Shown piece by piece: positions 58,433-64,000 of a stretch of DNA of 64,000 bases. The stretch's first letter is position 1. Each line of letters begins with the position of its first letter. The notes below the pieces were generated by a model. It was not told the DNA's origin, made no database searches, and saw nothing but the letters and a program-made list of their open reading frames with translations. The stretch covers positions 10,540,001 to 10,604,000 of the forward strand of contig OZ316899.1 of the NCBI GenBank assembly GCA_973895155.1. The letters are read 5' to 3'. The position numbers and the translations under genes are program-made. This stretch comes from Marsupella aquatica (lineage: Eukaryota; Marchantiophyta).

Positions 58433-58439
58433 GGTGCGT

Positions 58440-59300
58440 CCCATGCCTCCCCAAACCCAAGAAATCCCCTTGCTCAAGCCGATTCCCGCAGGTTTCGTCC
58501 TTGGCGAGGCCGTTTCCACGGCTTAGCGGCATGAGACGCTGCTAATTCTCCTTCAACTACTACTATTAACATTTTACACACATATACTGGATAGATCCTT
58601 CATCGGGTCATGAGATACTTAGCCGACCTATTCTAGTCCCTCCCTTGTATTCCTCTCCTGGTCTTCCATTAGGTATGTTTGGATTCCGCCGCCGGAATGA
58701 TCCCCAATTGGCTTGGTTAAGCCACTAAGACCTCTCTCAGCTTGACACATCCAACTCTTACTCCCCTGCTTACTTCTATTCCTCTATTAGTTGATGTGGG
58801 CACTCTTCACACAAGTTAATGCGACACACAAATAGCAAAATGACTCCTTTTGACTGAATTATACCATGCACTTGCCATACAAACAGTACATCTCATACAC
58901 AAGCTCTACGAACTAAGCCGTGAGGCCAACTCTATTCAGTTCTTAGGTATGAGGAAACATGAATATACACAAGGGTCACAATATAACTAACCGAGAGCTT
59001 CTCTTACTACTTGATCCCAGCCCTGCTGGTGCAACTAAAAACTTGCTAAAGAAGAGGCCCTGAACTCCCCGCAGCCCAGGTACTTATCCTGGTTGTGGAT
59101 CCGCCTGATCCCTTGCAGCGTAAGCCTAATCTACCTACTGTAATCTACCTAACTGTAATCTACCTATGTACAGCGAGGTAGGAGCACAAGTGTCGCCCTC
59201 ACCCGTGGATCCAAAATCCCACTAATCTAAGTGTCAGGGCCGTCTCCTGGTCCTGATCCTAAGTCTAAACTTGGAGATCAGCGCCCGCCCTGCCCACTCA
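58440..59300 (-). repeat. Gypsy F 3' LTR (861 bp)
   Basis: Starts TGTGGTGCGTCCCATGCC and ends ..TGCCCACTCA, followed by the purine tract and the F ORF. It is nearly colinear and of equal length with the E LTR (60331-61191). Its left neighbour shows no PBS, which argues that it is the 3' LTR of F inserted into the gag region of G rather than the 5' LTR of G. The expected target duplication on the left is CACGG (58435-58439). Confidence 0.82.
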
Positions 59301-59353
59301 CGCCTCCTACCTCCACGTCCGCCCTCCCTAAAAGGGACGGCGCCCTTACACCG

Positions 59354-60330
59354 TCACGACACCGGTGGCTGGTCCTCAATGGACGCCCCCAACGCTTCCT
59401 CCGTAGCCACTACCGTTGGTCTGTCCTCTGACAGATTACCTGCCCCTGACCAAGTCAACTCTTCATCGGCCTGACTGGGTCCACCCTTGGCTTTGGCCTC
59501 AGCATCGGTCACGGCCTCCGATACGGCTACGGCCTCCCCGACATGTTCTAGTGGAGGATCCGGTACCTCGGCAGCATTACTGGTTCTCCCGGCCTCGGCC
59601 TTGCCATCTTCACTTCCTAAGACTGGTGGATCCACCGCCGTGCCGATGTCGGAGGTTGGTGTCGGGTTTATCTTCTCGGTCACAACTGCTTGAGAAGCCG
59701 TATAACTCCCAGACCTAGAAGGTTTCCGCTTCTTCTTCTTCCCTATTTCGACAGCCGGTTCCTTCCCCTTGCCACTTACCTCCGGCATCGGGGTGAGTGT
59801 TTCGGCTTGTCCTTCGGCCAATACTACCCCTGGTAACTGGGTTCCCCCAATTGGAGTTGGACCTGATGAAGCCAAGCATTTAAATACTGCTGCTTGTTTC
59901 TTCAGCCGCTCCGTTTGGTTGTCAGCCCGCCGCTGTAGGTTCTCCATCTTCCTCATGATTTCCTCCAACTCCTCCTGGGTCTTGTCCAGGTCCTTGCGCG
60001 CCTCCTCCAGCTCCTTATTGGCTTCCTCCAATTCTTTCTTTAAGGTAGCCCTCTCCTCCTGGGTTGCTCTTAGCTCCTTGTCGAGCTCTGCTACACCACA
60101 GACTCCATCTTATTCATCTTGGCATTAGTCTGGTCGAGCTGGTCGTCCTTTTCACGCAGGTCGGCCTTGAAGCTGGCCGTCAGGGACGCAAGCTCCTGCT
60201 GCAAGCGCAATAATCCCTTGATAGGATTTCCCTAACTCTGCTTCCTTCTGCTCAAGGGCTCCGCGGATATCTTTGAGCTCTCCTTTCAACGCCCTCTCCC
60301 TTCTCTGGTTCTCCGCCATGGCCCGATTGT
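59354..60330 (-). pseudogene. Gypsy F extra 3' ORF, C-terminal part
   Basis: From 60319 (MAENQRRERALKGELKDIRG) through coiled coil, with a frameshift near 60220 and a stop near 60085. It is then open from 60031 (MEEANKELEEARKDLDKTQE) to the stop at 59354. A basic KKKKRKPSRSGS patch and an acidic tail (SEDRPTVVATEEALGASIED) match elements H and E. It is cut at 60331 by the LTR of element E. Confidence 0.75.
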
Positions 60331-61191
60331 TGTGTGGTGCGTCCCATGGCTCCCTAAACCCAAGAAACCCCCCAGCTCAAGCCGATTCCCGTAGGTTTCG
60401 CGCTTGGCGAGGCCGTTTCCGCGGCTTAGCGGCATGGGACGCTGCTAACCTTCTACTACTATTGTTAACATTTTACACACATATACTGGACAGATCCTTC
60501 ATCGGGTCATGAGATACGTAGCCGGCCTAATCTAGGCCTTCCCCTGTCTTCCCCTCTGTCTTGTTAGGTATGTTTGGATTCCGCCCCCGGAATGATCCCC
60601 AATAGGCTTGGTTAAGCCGCTAAGACCTCTCTCAGCTCGACACATCCAACTCTCACTCCCCTGCTTACTTTCCTTCCTTTTGGTTGATGTGGGCACTCTT
60701 CACACAAGTTAATGCGACACACAAATAGCAAAATGACTCATTCTGACTGAGTCATACCATGCACTTGCCATACAAACAGTACATCTCATACACAAGCTCT
60801 GCGAACTAAGCCGTGAGGCCAACTCTATTCAGCTCTTAGGCATGAGGAAACATGAATATACACAAGGGTCACTGTATGACTAACCGAGAGCTTCTCGTAC
60901 TACTTGATCCCAGCCCGGCTGGTGCAAACTAAAAACTTGCTAAAGAAGAGGCCCTGAGCTCCCCGCTGCCCAGGTACTTATCCTGGTAGTGGATCCGCCA
61001 TTCTTTGCATCGTAAGCCTAATCTACCTAACAGTAATCTACTTGCCCGAATCTACCTATGTACAGCAAGGCAGGAGCACAAGTGTTGCTCCTACCAGTGG
61101 AATCGCAATCCCACTAAGCTAAGTGTCAGGGCCGCTCCTGGTCCTGATCCTAATCCTAAACTTGGAGATCAGCGCCCGCCCTGCCCACTCA
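60331..61191 (-). repeat. Gypsy E 3' LTR (861 bp)
   Basis: Starts TGTGGTGCGTCCCATGGC and ends ..TGCCCACTCA. The minus-strand purine tract GGAGGGAGGAGGCG lies just outside. It interrupts the coiled-coil ORF of element F. The 5 bp before it (ATTGT, 60326-60330) would be the target duplication. The other end of E is outside the window. Confidence 0.83.
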
Positions 61192-61244
61192 CGCCTCCTC
61201 CCTCCACGTCCGCCCTCCCTAAAAGGAACGGCGCCCTTGCACCG

Positions 61245-64000
61245 TCACGACACCGGTGGAGGATCCTTAATGGACGCCCCCAACGCTTCCTCCGTAGCCA
61301 CTACCGTTGGTCTGTCCTCTGACAGATTACCTGCCTTTGACTGAGTCAACTCTCCATCGGCCTGACTGGGTCCACCATCGGCGTCGGCATCGGCTCGGGA
61401 ATCGGTTACGGCCTCAGCCTCGGCTACGGTCTCCCCGGCCTGCTCAAGAGGCGGATCTGGAATACCGGCCTCATTACTGAGTAGTTCGGCTTGGGCCGCA
61501 CCACCCCCACCTGTGATGATAGCGGGATCTATTGCCGTATTCATGCCGGAGGATGGTGCTGGTTCTACCTCCTTGGTCACCACGGCTTGTGGAGTCGGAT
61601 TACTCCTTGACCCTGAAGGTTTCCGCTTTTTCTTCTTTTTTGGTTCGGCAGCTGGTCCCTTCCCCTTCCCACTTACTTCTGGCACTGGTGCAGGTGGCGC
61701 GGCTTTTTCTTCGGCCAGTACCACTCCTGGTAACTTGGTTGCCCCAATTGGATTTGGGCCTGATGAAGACAAGCACTTAAATACTGCGGCTTGTTTCTTC
61801 AGCCGCTCCGTTTGGTTGTCGGCCCGCCGCTGGAGGTTCTCCATCTTCCTCGTGATTTCCTCCAACTCCTCCTGGGTCTCATCCAGGTCCTTGCGTGCCT
61901 CCTCTAGTTCCTTCTGGGCTTCCTCCCGTTCTTGTTTCAAGGTAGTCCTCTCCTCCCGGGTTGCTCTTAGCTCCTTGTCGAGCTCTGCAATGATGACAGA
62001 CTCCATCTAGTTCATCTTGGTGTAAGTCTGTTCGAGCATCTCGTCCTTCTCCCTTAGGTCGGCCTTGAAGCTGGCCGTCAGGGACGCAAGCTCCTGCTGC
62101 AGCGCCATAATCCCTTGATAGGATTTCCCTAACTCGGCCTCCTTCTGCTCAAGGGCTCCACGGATTTTCTCGAGCTCCCCCTTCAACGCCCATTCCTTTC
62201 TTTGGGTCTCCGCCATGGCCTGGCTGTTGGCTGTTATGTGGGCCTCCTCTGTATTCTTCAGCTCTTGCTTCCACTTCTCCCTCTCTTTGATCGTGTCGGC
62301 CAACTCTCCCTGCGTCTGAGTCAGTTTATCCTTGATATTCTGATTATCAGCCTGCGCGGTGTCCAACTGCCCCTGCATGATGTTCAGCTCATGCCGTTTA
62401 ATCCGCAGTTCATCTTGGGCTTTCTTGGCCGCCCTTAGATCTTCAATCTCGGCTTCCATCCTCCTAAGCCGCCGAATGACCTCGTCCTTCTTGCTTCTCT
62501 CTAAAGCCACCGCTTCTTCTAATTGGTGCTTCTCCAACTGCTCCCTATGGAAAAAGGGTCCTACCTCCAACTCCTCTCCAAAGATGCCGAGCGCAAGTTC
62601 CCCACACATCTCACCATACTCCATGGCTCTATTCTTAGCGTAGGTGGAGTAAGTAGAAGTGATCGGCATCGCCCATCGCGGCCTCTGCTCCCAAGCCGTC
62701 TTGCGGATCTCTTCAATCGTGGCTAGAGGTTTGCTTCCTTTTTTGGCTAGCCGCCTGATGTCCTCCGGCCAATCTCCTCCTGGTAAATCCTTTTCCCTAG
62801 CCAGGGCTGCCTCCTCTTCCTGCCTGATTCGCTCCTGAAATTCCTGCACCGTCTGTTTTATGCCGTCGAAGCTCGGGGGAGCAACATCTGGTGGGGGAGA
62901 CTCAGGGCTACTCTGCTGGTTGGGGTCCCCTCGCACTACCCTTGGAAGTGTGGGGACAAACCGGCCACAGGTCCTTACTCCTGGAACGTGATGGTCCGAC
63001 CCATAGCCGGAATTATCATGGCTGCAGTCCTCCACTGCCTCCTCTACTTCTGGGACGTCCGGCTTCTCCCTCTCCTCTTCGTCGGTAGGAGCTTCAGGCA
63101 ATTCTGCCTCAGATTCAGAGCTTGAGATTCCCACATACATTCGAACACCTGGCTTGGATTCCGGCCTGATTCTCTCCTTGTCTCCAGCAAAGGGGTTTTC
63201 TCTTGTGAGCCGGTGTAGGCCTACCTCTGTAGTAGTGTCCTGCATTGTTGCCGTTGCCGTTGTTGTTGCCGATGCCGATTTCTTTTCTTTCTCCAGTAGT
63301 TTCAGCAGACTCTGCATGCCTGGTTGCTGCATCGGCAAGTCCTCCTTCCTGGGCCTAAACACCTGCTCGATCGTAGGGCTAACAGGTGGTTGAGGCTTCT
63401 CAGCCAACGGCCTCGGCGTTGGAGCTTCCTCGGGTGCCCTTACCTGCAGGGGAAGTACTGGGGCAAAAGTCTGACCTCTGGCATACCGGCACAACAGCGG
63501 CATGTGATAGCCAAGCCGCGACACGCTCCCCATGCCGATTACCTGCTGCTCCTCCTTTAAGATCTTCTTCAATTGGTTGAGGAGGTACCCGTTGTAGTCC
63601 CGGCTTGGGTCTGGCCTTTCTGCCAAATAGACCTGTGCCTTGCCGATCTCTGCCCTCGGCAAGTTACAATGCATGGTCACCCGCAAGAAGTCGATCATCT
63701 CTCCTATGTGCGGGTTGGTGCAGGTGTTCCGGAAGAAGCCATTCTTCGTTGATGGCCCGGGGAACGACCGGAACTCCTTGTCAGGCAAGGTCTTCCTGGT
63801 ATCAACTTTGGTCTTATTGCCTATCGGCAAGCCAAACACTTCGGCAATTACCTTGGGAGTAAGATAGAAATCCTTCCCATATATCCTCGTGCAATTGGTC
63901 TCGGGTTCCCATGACCCCACGAATTCTAATAGGTCTGACTCCGGTACCTCCGGCTTCAGCCATGGTAATCTTACAAAGGCCTCTAAGCCGGATCCGGCCA
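61245..64000 (-). CDS. Gypsy E extra 3' ORF (coiled-coil protein), partial
   Basis: Open from the window edge (GLEAFVRLPWLKPEVPESD) to 61245, about 918 codons, with a single TAG at 62007-62009 (Lys in the F copy). Order: globular N-terminal part (LTPKVIAEVFGLPIGNKTKV, LPRAEIGKAQVYL, GYLLNQLKKILK, SRLGYHMPLLCRYA), Pro/Glu-rich disordered part, RPRWAMPITSTYSTYAKNRA motif, long coiled coil (about 62600-61800), and a C-terminal tail with a basic KKKKKRKPSGS patch. It follows pol in this family, so it may come from a spliced or downstream message. Its function is unknown. It could act in particle assembly or nuclear import. Confidence 0.78.

Larger units (their letters stand above)
49103..58439 (-). 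mobile_element. Gypsy retrotransposon G with extra 3' ORF
   Basis: Minus-strand order: protease (58203-57445), linker, reverse transcriptase, RNase H and integrase (about 56935-53673), extra coiled-coil ORF (53400-50010), 3' LTR (49971-49103). The 5' side is cut at 58440 by the LTR of element F, so gag and the 5' LTR are not visible. An additional ORF between integrase and 3' LTR is known in the Tat/Ogre branch of plant gypsy elements. Placement there is an inference from layout. Confidence 0.85.
60331..64000 (-). mobile_element. Gypsy E, 3' part, continues beyond window
   Basis: Minus-strand 3' LTR plus the extra ORF, which is still open at the window edge. This is the innermost and apparently youngest of the nested set E in F in G. 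Pol, gag and the 5' LTR should lie to the right of 64000. Confidence 0.8.

Noticed and set aside
58440-59300. This LTR as the 5' LTR of gypsy G
   Set aside because: The minus-strand sequence after its end shows no primer-binding site and reads instead as gag linker of G, while the F ORF abuts its other side as expected for a 3' LTR.

Overview
This window reads as repeat-rich nuclear DNA of a plant (land plant or streptophyte alga). The evidence is TNP2-type and Transposase_24/TnpA-type CACTA transposons, several Ty3/gypsy polyproteins, GT-AG introns, and an EDM2-like PHD protein. I cannot name the species. I see no ordinary host gene outside transposable elements, no rRNA or tRNA gene, no CRISPR array and no prokaryotic operon.

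Layout. (1) 1-3330: AT-rich, no recognisable gene. (2) 3330-17437: decayed gypsy element A (plus strand), split inside its reverse transcriptase by CACTA-1 (6086-16394, TTT target-site duplication). CACTA-1 carries a decayed TNP2 transposase, a SET-domain gene and a divergent TnpA-like gene. (3) 17438-30984: decayed gypsy element B (plus strand), split inside gag by a 10.3-kb TIR element (17836-28149, ATGGT duplication). That element carries a SWIM-type MULE-like transposase and, divergently, a five-exon gene with a ParB-like motif and a DNA-methyltransferase-like motif. (4) 30985-32523: 3' end of gypsy element H (minus strand), inserted into B. (5) 32524-32653: LTR fragment J, inserted into H and cut by the left end of CACTA-2. 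(6) 32654 to about 49100: CACTA-2, with minus-strand genes for an EDM2-like PHD protein, a tandem-BRCT protein, an F-box protein, a largely intact TNP2 transposase and a TnpA-like protein. Its right terminus was not found. (7) 49103-58439: gypsy element G (minus strand) with 3' LTR, extra coiled-coil ORF, pol and protease. (8) 58440-60330: 3' end of element F, inserted into G. (9) 60331-64000: 3' end of element E, inserted into F and running off the window.

Main point. Three different DNA transposons side by side each encode, beside the transposase, a protein resembling chromatin or DNA-modification machinery: SET in CACTA-1, PHD plus BRCT plus F-box in CACTA-2, and ParB-like plus methyltransferase-like in the TIR element. 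This may be transposon-borne interference with host silencing, or repeated capture of host genes. Nearly all premature stops in the older elements fit C-to-T change, as expected from long-term cytosine methylation. CACTA-2 and the E/F/G gypsy family look younger.
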